Positions 12,001 to 24,018 of a DNA stretch of 64,000 bases are shown piece after piece. The position numbers and the translations under genes were made by a program. The notes under the pieces were generated by a model that saw only the letters and a program-made list of their open reading frames with translations, was not told the origin of the DNA and ran no database searches. Numbering within the stretch: position 1 is the first letter of the stretch; each line of letters opens with the position of its first letter. The DNA lies in assembly GCF_002999335.1 (NCBI RefSeq), contig NW_020312037.1, positions 342,889 through 406,888 on the forward strand, read 5' to 3'. The DNA is from Cyclospora cayetanensis. Taxonomy: Eukaryota; Apicomplexa; Conoidasida; Eucoccidiorida; Eimeriidae.

Positions 12001-14082
12001 CTTTATGACCCCGGATACGATGCGTGTGGTGGTGCTCACTCTGCATGCAAAGTGGAGGTATTCGCCGCTCTCCAGAGACTGCAACAGCTGCACATTCTGC
12101 AGAACAAGAGCCATACAGGCACAGTCCTCTGCCGGCTTCACGGACGCAGCACGAGTCGCTGTTGCTGGCGCTAGCGACGAGACAAGAGCCGCTGGAGACA
12201 ACAACCCCCTCAGGTGAAGATCCTTCTCCGGGGCATGGGGTGTAGGCGGAACCGACTGAATCAGCTCATCACGGTGCTCATCCGCTGGTGCGATTGCTGC
12301 TGCAGGTGTCTCGGGGATCTGCGCTCGAGGGGAAGCTTTGGGAAAAATGAATTCCTCATTTGCGGTCACTTGCGGCTGCTGCTGCTGCTCCTTGAGCAAC
12401 GTCTCCGGTGGCACTTCAGCCCGAACAAAGAGACGTCCTGCAAGCGGATTGCGATGCAGTTGCAGCTCTCGTCGTAGTTGCTGCTGCTGTTGCTGCAGTA
12501 GTAGTTGCTGCTGTTGTTGTTGCCGAGGGAGGCCCTCCCTGCTGCGGCTGCGGTTCTGGCTGGGCGTAGTACTGTGCTGCATCAACGCGTAGAGATTAAC
12601 CGCTGTAAGGTCGCTTGAAGTATCCAAGGCTGGATTTGTGGGCGCCCCTCCTGGCTGCAGGTGCAGCTGTTGCTGCTGCTGCAGTTGCAGCTGTTGCTGC
12701 CAAGTGAATTCCCCTAAGGCGAGGGGTCGCAGTCCAGTGGGCAGCGGATGTAGCCATCCATAGGATCTGCAGACTTCAGCGAGGAGGTGTCTCCTCCTGC
12801 GGCTCCTGTTGACAGCGCTTCGAGGGTGCTCCAATAAAAGAAACAACAGCGGCTCATGCTGCTGTTGCAGCGCAACTGATTGAGGGCAGCAGAGCACTTG
12901 CTGAATTTGTAAGAGCACCCCACATTGCCGCTTCACACCGCAGCAAATCAGCTCGCGATGCGCAGGACCCTCCTGCACTTGCTGCTGCTGCTGCTTGGGA
13001 TGACACCCCTCATCGGCAGCACTTGCAGCAGCACTTGCAGCAGCAGCTCCGCTGCGTGTGCTGCTGCTCGCTCTGCCTGTCGGCACGGAGATGTACAACA
13101 CGAGCGCATCTTGTTCCTTCGGGAGATGCCGTGCGAACTCACTGCGCAACTCCATTGCTGCCAGCAGCAGTCTCAGTTCTCCCTGCTTTGCATCGTCTGC
13201 GGCAGGAGCTGGCGATGCGCAGGCTGCCGCAGTCTCGGCTTTCCGTCTGCTACAGGGGCCCCCAGATGTACTGCGGTGCCGCTGGGGGGCCCCCCAAATG
13301 TTTTGGGAGGAGGCAGCGCGAGTTCTCCCGCAGGGGTCACTTGTCTTAGAGGAGATGCGAGGTGCTTTCTCTTGGCGAGTTTCCTGATGATGGGGGTGTT
13401 GTGAGTGCTCTTTTTCAGAAGAGGCGAACTCGGCGGCAGACGGGGTGAGGGGAGAAGCAACGCTTAGGGGGTCGCTTGCCACGAGGCGCAGTTCCTCCAG
13501 TTGCTGCTGCAACAACAGCTCCCGCTGCAGAGAGTCTGCCCCCTGGTTCGGCTGGTGGAGCCCATACAAAGGGCTACGGTAGCCGGCTAGTCGCTCAGGA
13601 GAGACTGCTGATGCAGCGGCTTCTAGCTGCTGCCGTGGCTGACGAAAGAGCGGCATGCAAGGAAGGAGGGGTGGCTGCTGTTGGAGGGGCGCACAAGAAG
13701 GCGAAGACGGCACAGAGCTTTGAGGCGAATCTTGAGGTTGGGAAGCCTCACATGGCTGTTGCAGCCCGCAGGAGTAGTGCTCGATTTGCGGCTGCTGTCT
13801 CTGTAAGTGCTTTCTGCTACTTAGGCCTCCTGCCATAATCGCTGTTTCGACGAAGCCAAGCTCTTCGCTTTGGTTGCATCCGCTGTTGGTGTCGTTGCTG
13901 CTGCTGCTGCTCGTGCTGCTGCTCAAGCATGGCTCCGTCTCTAGACGCCCCCCATAGCCCTCTATATTGGGAATGTCATCGCTATAACTGCTCGTCTGTA
14001 GATCCCAGTGCGTCTGAAGATCGCACTGAGGTTGGCTTTGGGGGCAGCAGCTGTCGGGAGAAGAAGGGGTGAGGGACGCCAT
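1..14082 (-). CDS. Giant multi-exon protein with C2-like and EF-hand-like modules and homopolymer tracts (3' end off the window)
   Basis: I do not recognise the family. Exons in transcription order: 14082-11096, 10833-7968, 7620-7273, 7021-6906, 6742-4948, 4696-3741, about 3690-1864 (5' junction unresolved), 1652-1161, and 1033 to the left edge, where the frame is still open. All junctions but one are phase-consistent GT-AG; the acceptor of exon 2 follows a run of seven T. The sum exceeds 4,100 codons. C2-like beta-rich stretches lie in exon 1 (around 11.6-12.1 kb), exon 7 running into exon 8, and at the left edge (ending in a KNPQWRW block). EF-hand-like loops include DIRGEGFIRYTD in exon 3 (near canonical) and degenerate DEAGEGFVDLQL (exon 2) and FDAADPKARGSV (exon 5). 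Between them are poly-Gln, -Ala, -Ser, -Leu and Asn/Ser tracts from CAG-type repeats. No signal peptide or membrane segment is evident. The C2 plus EF-hand combination suggests a calcium- or membrane-associated, or centriole/cilium-type scaffold; that is inference only. It could be two genes, but the phase chain argues for one. Confidence 0.7.
7645..7872. repeat. CA-rich microsatellite (CACATA units), intron 2 of the giant gene
   Basis: About 230 bp of CACATA/CACACATA/CATATGCA units. It fills most of the intron between exons 10833-7968 and 7620-7273 and ends about 25 bp from the 3' splice acceptor side. On the sense (minus) strand it is TATGTG-rich. The Tyr/Val/Cys-rich open frames over it are artefacts of the repeat. 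Confidence 0.95.
10977..11090. repeat. GA-rich microsatellite, intron 1 of the giant gene
   Basis: Degenerate GAGAGACA/GAGATA repeat filling about 40% of the intron 11095-10834, directly beside the 5' splice donor of exon 1. On the sense strand of the gene it is CT-rich. Confidence 0.95.
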
Positions 14083-17000
14083 CCTTCCGCGAGTAGCGAC
14101 AGGACTGCCGCTCTGCGGATCTTAGGTAGTGGAATGCCTCAAACATACACCAGGAGAAGGGCTGCCTTTGCTGGCGCTGAGGGGGCACCCGCCTTCTCGT
14201 GATCCCTGCTGCGCAAGAGGAACCTGACACTTCGCGCTCCCGCCAGGCTAGAGCAACAGGAAATGCTGCATAGACATGAGATCTGCGCATAGCAGCCTCA
14301 TGAGGTCCATCTGATGGGGGCTGCGCTGCAGCCGGATACCGCCTCAGCAGGTGTAGCGACAGCTGTACCAGCAGCCGCAGCTGCCGCTGCGGCAGCTGCT
14401 GTCCTTTAGGTTCGTAAGGAGTCTTAGGATTCGCTTGATGTTCAGGAGCTTATGAAAAGCCATATAAGTGGCTGCGCTGCGAGGGGCCCCCGCTTCTCTT
14501 GTGCTGCCGGTCCACGGGAGGTGGTGCCAGGTGGGGCCCCCAACCCCACCACAGGGCCCCTCGTCACCCCGGTTGCACTTCTTTGTTTGTATCGCAAGGT
14601 CCACTGTAGCCCACCTTTTCTCACTAGAGTTACCGTCGATTTAGGGGGTCCGCGCCTCTCCTAGAGGCCATCAATAGCCTTACCCACACGCTCCCGCTCT
14701 CACTCTTCATGTTCCCATGCAACTCCAAGGCTTTCCTGGTCGAAAACCTAAGGCTGGGCGCGACGTTGCCGTCAAAACGCGCATTCGAGATCAACGGCTC
14801 CCCAGCTCTACGCCATAGCCCTTCCTAGCTAAGGCGGCTGCTGCTGCGAGGACAGCGTGTCTAGCAGCGGGCCAGAATTCATCTAAGACACTTTCCACTT
14901 TACGCATTGTATTTTACTAAGAACTAGCTTGAAAATGTCTACTTTTTGGATCGGAGGTCTATATACACTGCACGCTGCAGGTCACACACGGCAGTCTCCA
15001 CACGAAAAGCATCGGTGTAGCATGCCTGTGCGCCACATACGCTGCTACGTGTAACTGGGTGTCGCTTATTGAGCCGATTGCTTCAACATGCAACAAAAGC
15101 CACCCACACTTTCTGGATTGCTCTTCATCTCAGAATCCTGGGCGGTACAGATGGCTGAATGACAAAACGGGGGAGGGAGTATTATAGGCATAGCTACCAT
15201 CAAACACTCCCTACTACATTAGCAATATTTAATATATATTTTGTAGTGAGAAAACCACTTGGACTGTATGTCCTTAAATCCCATATGCTGCAGATTTCTG
15301 TTAGCTTGATACAACGAGACAAAATGATGTATATGTATGCGTTAAATGCTCTGGGGAGCACGCTGCAAGTGCTCGGATCGTATTGAGTGTGTAGCTACCA
15401 GCACCTTAGCCCTCTCCCTTCCCTCGCTTTAGAACTTCTGAGGGCTATGCTCGGGCGGGCAAGAGAGAGCTGCTTTTCAAGAGACTTAACGACTTTCCTT
15501 TCTAGTTTGTATTAAGTCTGGAGGTAACTCCCTAAGGAGACCTAGGAGGGAGCGGTGCGCCGGTGACACAGAAACGCAAATATCACAGAACTGAGAAACG
15601 ACCTGTATGCAAAACTTGAGGCAAATCTCTTTCCTGAATCTTCGAGACCCTTTTTTCTCTCACCATTCCACTAGAATTCGACCTCCAGTGGAACCTCAGC
15701 CCTCAACAATCCTAAATTCCAGCACTTTTACGGCTCCCTGTCGGCCCTTTGCTCTTGCGTTGGCTAGTCGCCTGGGCAGTGAGGTCCCAGGAGAATTCAG
15801 GCAATAGTGAAACTTCTGTAGGAAGTCATTGTGACAGTTCTGTGTCCCCTGCCACTCCTAGGGAGGTTGATAGAATAAGAAGGCGCGAAGATTCATGAAG
15901 GAGTCATCAATGATCCTAGCCGCCAGTCACCGGGCAACTTCGACTGGCTACCTCGTGATACACCTCGCAAGCCCTGACAGCCCACAAGGAGCGAATGTTC
16001 ATTCTCGAACCACCCAGCGGACTGCCGCGTCTCATAATTTCCAGGCTACCTTGGCTCTGGTTTTGCGTATCCACTTGCGTGCGCAGGCCCTCTGTTGCGT
16101 CTTTTAAGCACTATGTGGACTCATTTACCCAGCTGCTCGTAGCGACCTGCCGCGCGCAGGCAACTTACACTGACTTGTATCGTATGGAGCTCCCTATGTG
16201 TATTTTGCAACAAGTAGCATCTGCATGAACCCTAGGCCCAACATTGATACATGCTTCCTTACTTCTTGACAAAATGCAACCGATGTGCTAGAAGGCTTTT
16301 TCAAAAGTACGCTCACTAACTTTGAGATAGATACGCTTTTTATGTGAGGCTTGGGGCAAGGCGCCTTCCGAAAGAAAGCCAAAGAGAAACGGACTTACAC
16401 CCAGAGGACGCCCTCGAGGCTGGAGAGCATCCCTTATTCCCAAGGGGTGCAAAGTACATACGCTCACACGAGAGGAACTCTACAGACTCCCAGACAGGGC
16501 CCCTATAGGGGACCCCTATAGAAGCACTTTGGTGAGGCGAAACGTACAACAACAAGAACGCCTGCTCCCATAACAAGGAGCTCGGCCTTTGGCACTTGCA
16601 TGAATAGACACCTTGCAGAGGACATTAATTGGCGTGTGGGAGCCTTCTGTGTGGCCTGCAAGCCCACGTGCGTGTGTCTTGCTGAAGAGACGGCACACGG
16701 ATACACGATAAGCTAGCTGCGTCACCTCTCCAGCTATCCTAACGCGTGACACCGGGCTAGCTTTGCCTCCCCCTACGGCTTCGGTACGTGCGCGATCCGC
16801 CGTCTCTTTGACCAATGAGCATGAGACCCTCCTGCAGCGAAAAAAGCAGCCACAGTAGCCGAAACAGACAAATAGACGGTGAAGAAGAGAGGCGGTGCTA
16901 CCCTACTTATAACCAAAATGACGCTGGTTGCATGCATGCAGTTTAGGGTCTCCCTGACTCGGATGTCTTGACTGCCCGCCAGCCTCCGCGCTGCGCTCAG

Positions 17001-17228
17001 ATGGAACGTAAGATCCTGCTCCTGCAACAGCAGCAATCGCAACGGCAGGCGCAGCGGCAAAGTGGCGTGGAAAGCAGCGTTTACCGAGTCTCGATCATCG
17101 AGTCACGCAAAGGTCGTGCAAGGACGCCTCCCCCTCCCCCGCGCCTAAATAGCTGCTCTAGCTCCCCCAGCTTGTATCCTCCACATCCCCATCCGCTGGC
17201 GACAACACATGTGCAGCGGAAGCACTAG
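14083..17228. other. Intergenic region upstream of the giant gene, downstream of BRAP2
   Basis: About 3.1 kb without a recognisable gene. Its left part must hold the 5' flank of the giant gene; its right part is downstream of BRAP2. Composition is mostly unbiased and CAG repeats are nearly absent after 14.9 kb. A short inverted element CCCCTATAGGGG sits at about 16499-16510. Open frames of 60-100 codons occur on both strands; none shows recognisable protein sequence or a convincing splice chain. Confidence 0.6.
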
Positions 17229-18229
17229 CTACGAAATTACTTCTTGCTTGAGTTCTGCTATTCGGCTCTGGAGGGCAGCAATGCGCGCCGCCTCAGTTTC
17301 CCTGAAACCACCAAACAGAGACAGAGGACTGAGGCAAGTAAAAGAGCTCTGTAAGACCCCCAATGCAAGGCACCCGCAGAAAAAGGCACCCGAAGACGCC
17401 CCCAGGAAACGTCAAGCTCAGCGAAAGACACGCTCTAACAGAGAGAAAAAAAGAATGGAACTGGGAGGAGCAAGATGGGGGAGCAAGATGTCATACTCTT
17501 GAGACCTTTGGCTCTCCCGATGCTCGGCAGCCTCCTTGCAAAGACTGTCGTAATTGCGACGAAGAGAAGGTAAGCGCTCCCGCAGCCGCCGTTGCTGCTC
17601 CTTCAGACGCCATTCTTCGGATTCCAACTGCGCACCACGACAACAAAAGGCCCCCGAATAGAGACCCCCCTTTGACCTCCTCTCCGCGCCTTTTTTTCTC
17701 GAGACAACAGTGATTTGAGGCTAAAGGGCTACGCAGGATGTACCGAGGAGGTGTCGCTCCGCGAAAGCTGCAGCTTAGCCTCCAGAGCGGCCACAGTCTC
17801 TTCTATCCGCAGCAGAGCAGCACAACATTCCTGTAAACAACACCTTTGCGCACCGAGAGAAGAACATAGGCTGCAGTTCCAGTCACCCACAGAGACCCCC
17901 TGTCCGCCTCTAAGATCAGGTGAAGCGCTTCGCATGCCCACTCCATTCCCCTCCATCGAACTGTGGCTTCCACACCTCTATAGGAACCGAGAGGTTGCGC
18001 TCCGTTTCCTTGATTTTCTTCTTGTAGTACAGCTCCTGACTCTCCAAAGAGGCCGCGAGAAGCTGGTTAAACTCGGATACCCAGCCCCCCTTGGTGGGGG
18101 GCCCCTCAGAGGTAACAGGGGGTATGGCACCCGAATCGCTGGGGGCCCTGAGGGCTTCGCATTGGGGGTCTGCGTACAACAGAACGACGCTTTTTTGTGC
18201 AGCAGGCAAACTCACGCGAAAGCGCGCCG

Positions 18230-18285
<56 letters not shown>

Positions 18286-20913
18286 GAAAATCGACTCTCT
18301 ACGCACTCTTTGTACAACTCCTTAGGGCCCCCTTGCTGGGTATGGCCCCCTTACTCGGCGTGTTGCCTCCCGCAGGGGGCCACACTCAGCAAGGGGGCCC
18401 TAAAGCCTCACGACTGAGTGCCTCGAGAGCGCAGAGGAGGCACAGGAGGGAGAAGGCACCAAACGCGGTAGCCTCACGAAACACGGTAGAAGGCAGCAGT
18501 TGAAGGTGCGCCATAGGGGCCCCTAGGGCCCACACTGGCCTCCACAATACCTGCTGCAAGTTCTTGGAGCACTTTCGTCTTCTCGCCTTTTGGAATGAGG
18601 GAATCCACGAAATAGCCGAGCTCAAAGTCGTAAACTCGGTTCGAAGCGCTCTGCGAAGGCAAGCAGCCAAGCGCTAGCAAGCAGAAGGCTCACCAAGGGC
18701 CAGGCCCGCAGAGTGAATGAAAGGGGGGCCCCTAGGGGCAGAACGGCTAAGAGAGAAAAGGGGGCTGCATGCGTGCAGAGCAAGGTACGCTAAGAAGACG
18801 CCGAAAACAGAGCAGGGGGCCTCGCTTGTCTGCTCACCTCTAAGGCGTGGGCGTGCGACATCTCCAGAAAATGCGAGAAAGCGTGACACGTCTTGCGGAG
18901 TTCTCTCTGGGGCCCTCCTTCCCCATGGACGGCTGCGGAGGCACCCGCGTTCGCTGCTTCCTGGAATACTGGAACTGTGTCGCCGACAGGGGAGGGGGTC
19001 TGTGAGGCCCCCCGTTGGGGGCCCCCGCAGCCCGAGAACCCGCATACAAGGCACACCATGATGCCTTCCGTCTCGCCGCATACGGAGCAGCAGGAAGGCT
19101 GCAGGGGATGCTGCTGGTATCGACAAACAGGGCAAGAGACGTCTCGCCACTTCCTCAAGCAAGAGACGTGAAATGAGTGGCCGCAGAGTACGGCCAGTGG
19201 CATATCGCTGCAGGGCCCAGGGGACCCCCCACTTTCAGCTCCGCTCGCTACGGGGGGGCCCCCCCCTCCAGGATGCCCGCTCGTGCCGCAGGGCGACCCC
19301 CCGGCAGCCCCAAGGGGCCCCCCGGAGGGGCCCCCCCCCGGGGGGCCTCCTCGAGAAGGTGGCGTTGGCGAGGAAGCCGCTGCAGCGGCCCCCTGAGGGG
19401 ACCCTTCCCGAGGCACCCCCGGAGTTGCTGCTGTGGTCGACGCTTCTGCTGCTGCAGCCTCCGCAGTCTCTGCCAGTGAAGTGGACTCGCCAGCTGAGGA
19501 TTCGTATCGGCTCTGTCGGAAGCCCCCCACTAGGCCCCTAGAGGGGGGCCCTTCTACCCCTGTGGGGCCCATCACTGCAGAGGTGGACGGGCCGTTCGCA
19601 TGCGCCGCGGGTGCTGGGGGCCCCCCACCCCCCGTAGCAGCTGCCGCCGTGGGGGGCCCCGCGACTGTCAGCCGCTCAAGGCAGACCGCGCAAAAGTGAA
19701 GAGCATCATAGCATGGGAGAAGCTGTAAGGGGCTCACGAAGGCTTCGCGTGCATGGAAGCCTTCTGAAGTGGCAGGGGGGCTGGTCGCTGCCACTTCGGT
19801 TCTGGCAGCAGTGGGGTTATCCTTTCCCGCCAGAGACGGAGCGGCGGTTGGGGGGGGGGGGCCCCGCGCGCCGAGCAGACCGGTGGGGGCCCCCATCGAA
19901 GGGGCCCTTGCAGAGCCAATCGGCACAAGTGTGACTGGACGAGGAGGCGCACTAGGAGACTTTGTTCTGGAGTCTGCGAGTCTGCGTTGCAGTCTTGCTG
20001 GCTCAGTCCTTGGATCGACGGGGCAAGGGCCCCCTAGGAGGCCCCCAGGGAGGGCCTCCCGCTCAGGGGCCTCTCTCCGGGTTTGTATCTTGAGAGAGAC
20101 GTCTCTGACAAGCCGCAGCTCGCAGAACGCGCCCAAGGGGCCCCCGAAGAACACCCCATTCAGCGCCTGAAGGGCCCCGAGAGCCACAGACCGCTCGGCT
20201 TGCAAAAGCATGAGGTACTCCGAAGGAGAGGGGCCTTGCAACACCTTAGCCTGCAGAAAGGGGTAGCTGCTGCTCAGCAGAAGATCGCAAAAGGCAGCAG
20301 GAGGCACGTACGTCGGCACTCGGGGAGCTACAAGCACGACCGTGCAATCGTCAGGAGTCGCATCCCAGGGGGAGGGCCCTACAGAGGCCCCCTGCAAACA
20401 GTCCTTAAGAGGCAGCACGCCAAGAGCAGGATCCGCGCTGCCAGCTCCCGCATTGCCGCCGCTGCACTGTCTGCTAATTGCTGAAGGGCCCCCCGCAAGA
20501 GGTCCACCAAGGGAGGAAGCGGCGGGCATGCCTACGGAAGAGATCCCCTGAGCCGTGCCCGTCATGGGGGCCCTCGCAGGACCCCCGGGGGCCCTTGGCG
20601 CTGCAGCCATAAGATATCTCAGAATTCCAGTTATGCGCTCTACTGCGGGATTGCCGCAAGAGTAGGGGGCCTCCCAAAGGAGGGGACCGGGGGCCCCTGG
20701 GGCCCCTTCTGTCAAAGGAGGCGCAGAAAACTTGAGTGGAGGGGGGCCCTCGCAGGGTACCGGATTGGAATCCTCGAACGCCTCGGGCAAAGGCCCAGAC
20801 ATGGGGGCCCTCCTGACGGTGGAAGGGGCCCCCCTGGGTTCCGCCCCCTCCCCTGCATCCCTGTTGCTGCTGGAGCTCTTGCGCCAGTTGGAGCATTTCG
20901 CATGCGTCCCCAT
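17229..20913 (-). CDS. BRAP2: BRAP2/ETP1-type E3 ubiquitin ligase (RRM-like, RING, ZnF-UBP, coiled coil)
   Basis: Six exons in phase: 20913-18838, 18650-18551, 18169-17976, 17830-17744, 17627-17506, 17301-17229; 883 residues. An in-frame TAA lies just upstream of the chosen ATG. Residues about 188-275 form the BRAP2 RRM-like domain (DCTVVLVAPRVPTYVPPAAF). The RING starts at CAVC (about 408-411) and resumes at LCGHSFHVSC...CPVCRYQ (about 576-598). A ZnF-UBP follows (CSVCGE, CLVCGFSGCG, then HAFSHF and SHAHALEV). The C-terminus has the family block SNRVYDFELGYFVDSL and the ASLESQELYYKKKI coiled coil up to the stop. In animals and yeast the family binds ubiquitin through UBP and ligates it through RING, in Ras/MAPK or stress signalling; the substrate here is unknown. 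Two low-complexity Gly/Pro/Ala insertions split the zinc domains. It is divergent from NAA20 across 873 bp. Confidence 0.93.
18231..18283. repeat. (CT)n microsatellite in BRAP2 intron 2
   Basis: An uninterrupted run of about 53 bp of CT on the plus strand, so (GA)n on the sense strand of BRAP2. It lies about 60 bp upstream (in the transcript) of the exon 3 acceptor at 18169. Confidence 0.97.
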
Positions 20914-21786
20914 GAGGCTTTATGCCTTTAGGCTTGAGTGTGAGGCTTCGTGCCCCCGAAAAGCCCAGTGGCAATGAGGGGCCCTTCCGCTGTCGGGGAG
21001 TCAGGGCATGCAAAAGCGACTGGCAACGATGCTCGGGGGGCCTTCAAGAAAGGCATTCGCTACTCTGGATACAGCATACGGATTATTCGAAACCCATACC
21101 CTTCGGAAGATTCAGCCGGTGTGCTGCATGCAGGTCGTGCAAGCTAGGGTGTGTGCGGGGGCCCCTCGAACAGGAAGCGCTAGGGCCCCTTATTACGTGA
21201 AAGTTTGTCCCCAGTGTGCACTGCGCCAGTGCGTAATACGTCCTAGCACGATACAGACACGCAAATAGATCCAATTCACCAGGATGACTATGGAGAGGAG
21301 GGGGGCCTCCTCCGGCGCAGGGGGCCCCCTCTGTCGGCGGGTCGTGTGCCCTTGAGTGAGCGGAGCGCAGGGGTCCTCGAGAGTATTATGCACGAACAGC
21401 AAAGTGCCACAATGCTGTGTTTCTGCTTTTTCGATGTATGCGTGCCGTATACCTCTATCATTTTGTGCTTCTGGGTGTTTTGGGGGGCCCCGTCGCTTGT
21501 TACATTTCCCCTGCGCCCCCCCTCTTCGGAATCTCGGGAGTTTGGAGCCTTTGTCTTTAGAGGCCTCTACTTGCTCTTCTGATCTGTGTCGTTGATGCCT
21601 CGCAACTCTCCGTCCTTTCTCCCCATCCCCTTTCTTCCCTGAAAAAGTGGTTGTTTGAGCCGTTTGGCTGTGGCCGCTCTGTGCAGCACTCCCTCGAAGG
21701 TCCTCTGCTCCGCAAAGGAGCTGCTTTTTGACATCACCCGGAGGAATACGATCGTCGCAGGAATCATAGCGCCTCCTGCTGCAGCG
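20914..21786. promoter_or_regulatory. Shared upstream region of BRAP2 (-) and NAA20 (+)
   Basis: 873 bp between two divergent start codons. It should contain both 5' UTRs and promoters, possibly as a bidirectional promoter. No TATA box or other defined element can be assigned. Several GGGGCCCC palindromes lie in it. Confidence 0.5.
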
Positions 21787-23097
21787 ATGGCTGCGCTGCG
21801 TCCACTGACGGCGGCGGATCTGCATGCGCTGGATGTGGTCAACTGCGATGTGTTCACGGAGACATTTGCACATCCCTTTTATCTTAAATACCTCTCCTCT
21901 TGGCCAGATCTCTGCTATGCTGCAGAGGCTCCCGACGGGGCTGTGCTTGGCTACATCATCGGTGAGCGCCTCCTTCCGCATGGTGCACCGAAAACACGAA
22001 TAAAACATATATATATATATGTAGTAGATAGACGCATCTATGTACATACACATATGTGCATGTTCGTATTTGTATGCCGATACACACGGGCCCTAGAGCG
22101 GGCTCTTCAAAGTGCCCTAGCAGGATTGGACGTAGGTAAAAGCCGCAGAGTCTTCCAGACTATTATGGAGCTCCCCTTGGACGGCTCCCTTTGGCCCCCA
22201 GAGCTTCCGTCAATAAGGCTACACCTGACCCTCCCCTTCGCTCCCGGTTCTTCCTCCCTCCCTCCAAGCTCCTCCTAATAAAATGTTCAGTGAAAAAAAC
22301 ACCCTTCGAGGTTCCCCTAACAGAACACTCATGCTGCGCGGAAGGAGGGGGTCGAGAAATCCCCGTTTTCTGCTTTCTAGTAGTCCCCCTGGCACTTTCC
22401 GTTAGGCGTTTGACTGTCACAAATAAACGGGGGAAGGGAGGGAGGCCTGTGCGCCTCTTCAGGGGTCTTCTGAAAAAAAAACAGTCCAGCAGCTTCTCAC
22501 TCCTTCTTTTTACACTGCTAGGGGAACGTTTTTCCTAAGTCGCCTCTGCCTATGTGCCACACTCTTGAGTGTCCATAAGGGCCCTCGCAGATGTATATTA
22601 GTGCCAGACGTGGAGAGACCCCCGATTTCTGCTCCCGCCTTTCTGCTACTGTTTCGAAGAGATTGCATCTGCACAAGAGGTTTCTTGTCTGCGCTTCAGG
22701 GAAGGTAGAAGGCGTCGGTGACATGTGGCATGGCCACCTGACAGCTCTCTCCATCGCACCTGAAGGGCGAGTATGCGGTGTTGCTGGGATTCTCATGAAT
22801 CGCCTAGAATCCATCTGCAGGTCCATCTACAAGTGCTACTTCATGGATCTATACGTTCGTGTCAGCAACCAGCCCGCCGTGGCCTTCTACCGTAAGAGAG
22901 GCTACAAAATATTCAAAACAGAGAAGGGTTATTACTCCGGTGCAGAGGATGCCCTCGACATGCGCATGCCGTTCTTTGAAAATGATCCACAGGGGATTTC
23001 CCTTAGAGGCGCCGAGCTCTCAGATGGGGAAGCTGAAAATTCTCAACCCCCGCAGGAGCAGCAGCACGGAAAGAAGAAGAAAAAGGGCAGAAAGTAA
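21787..23097 (+). CDS. NAA20: NAA20, catalytic subunit of the NatB N-terminal acetyltransferase
   Basis: Two exons, 21787-21961 and 22700-23097 (intron 738 nt, phase 1), 190 residues, close to the usual family length of about 180. NatB acetylates protein N-termini starting Met-Asp, -Glu, -Asn or -Gln, with NAA25 as auxiliary subunit. The start MAALRPLTAADL matches the family N-terminus, followed by FYLKYLSSWPDL and AEAPDG-VLGYIIG. Exon 2 has MWHGHLTALSIAPEGR, the acetyl-CoA loop (RVCGVAG), DLYVRVSNQPAVAFYRKRGY, and a C-terminus rich in acidic residues, Gln and Lys. The frame is open upstream of the ATG, but family alignment fixes the start. It is convergent with the HAD gene. Confidence 0.95.
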
Positions 23098-24018
23098 TCC
23101 ACAGACAGAATCCATGCTCATATATTTTTGCCTATATTGGCGCACCCCTCGAAGGAGGCCCTCGCAGGAGTGCACCTGAAGTTTGCTTCAGGTAGTTCTC
23201 GCCCCCTTCTTGTGATAGTCTCTAGGGGCCTCAACGACATTCCAATGTGCTATAGATCCTTCACTAAGAGACAAGACTCTCCCGCAGGCTCAGCAGAGCT
23301 GGGAGCTCTCCCCTCACTGCGTCTCTTCCCCTCAGCTGCACCTGGGGGCCCTTCGTGCGACATAACTTATAATAACTCCCACTAATTGGCCTTAACAGGG
23401 GGCCCTGATCAGGGGGTATTGCGTTTGCGCTCCGGCTGCTGCTGCTACTACAGCTGCGGGTACCCTTGCGACTGCTGGTCCTGGAAAGGGAGTAACCAGG
23501 AATCCAAAGCAGTCGAAAAGACGGCGGTTTGGAGAGCTTTCGGGTTCATTATTTATTGCATACCGGGGGCCCCTCCTAGGGGCCCCCAGCGAAGAGCTCA
23601 AGAGCCCCTTTTTAGGGCCTCGATTTCAAAGGGGCTTGCGTGGCAGCAGTCACGCCGCTGCCGCGCTGCTGCTGCGCTACGGAGAAGGGGAAATCCCGTG
23701 GATCCTTGTAGCAGCAGTAGTCAGTAGGGCGCTCTATAGGGGCCCCCTACACTCCCACAACACAAGCAGGGGCCTATCTCGGAGAGTCCCTGACCACCCT
23801 CCTTCCAGTTCACAGGGTTAGGCCGAAAAGACAGAGGCTTTAAAATGTCATACAGGAGCACCACTCACATATAAGGGGCACAACGCGCATGTGCCGAGAG
23901 GCCTTTATCTCATTTTGGAGTTGCCAGGCACCTAATAGTGGCCTTTTGGGGTCCGCATATGGGCAGAAGGGCTTCCGTGCTCTGCCCCCCGCCTCCTCCG
24001 CTTGGTGCACTAATTCTA
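23098..24018. other. Intergenic spacer between convergent NAA20 and HAD genes
   Basis: About 0.9 kb of 3'-flanking DNA with several GGGGCCCC palindromes (for example around 23570-23590 and 23738-23748) and no supported gene. Confidence 0.6.

Noticed and set aside
21193..22053. 286-codon minus-strand open frame
   Set aside because: It is antisense to NAA20 exon 1, which is firmly identified. Its composition is that of an antisense shadow and it shows no recognisable domain.
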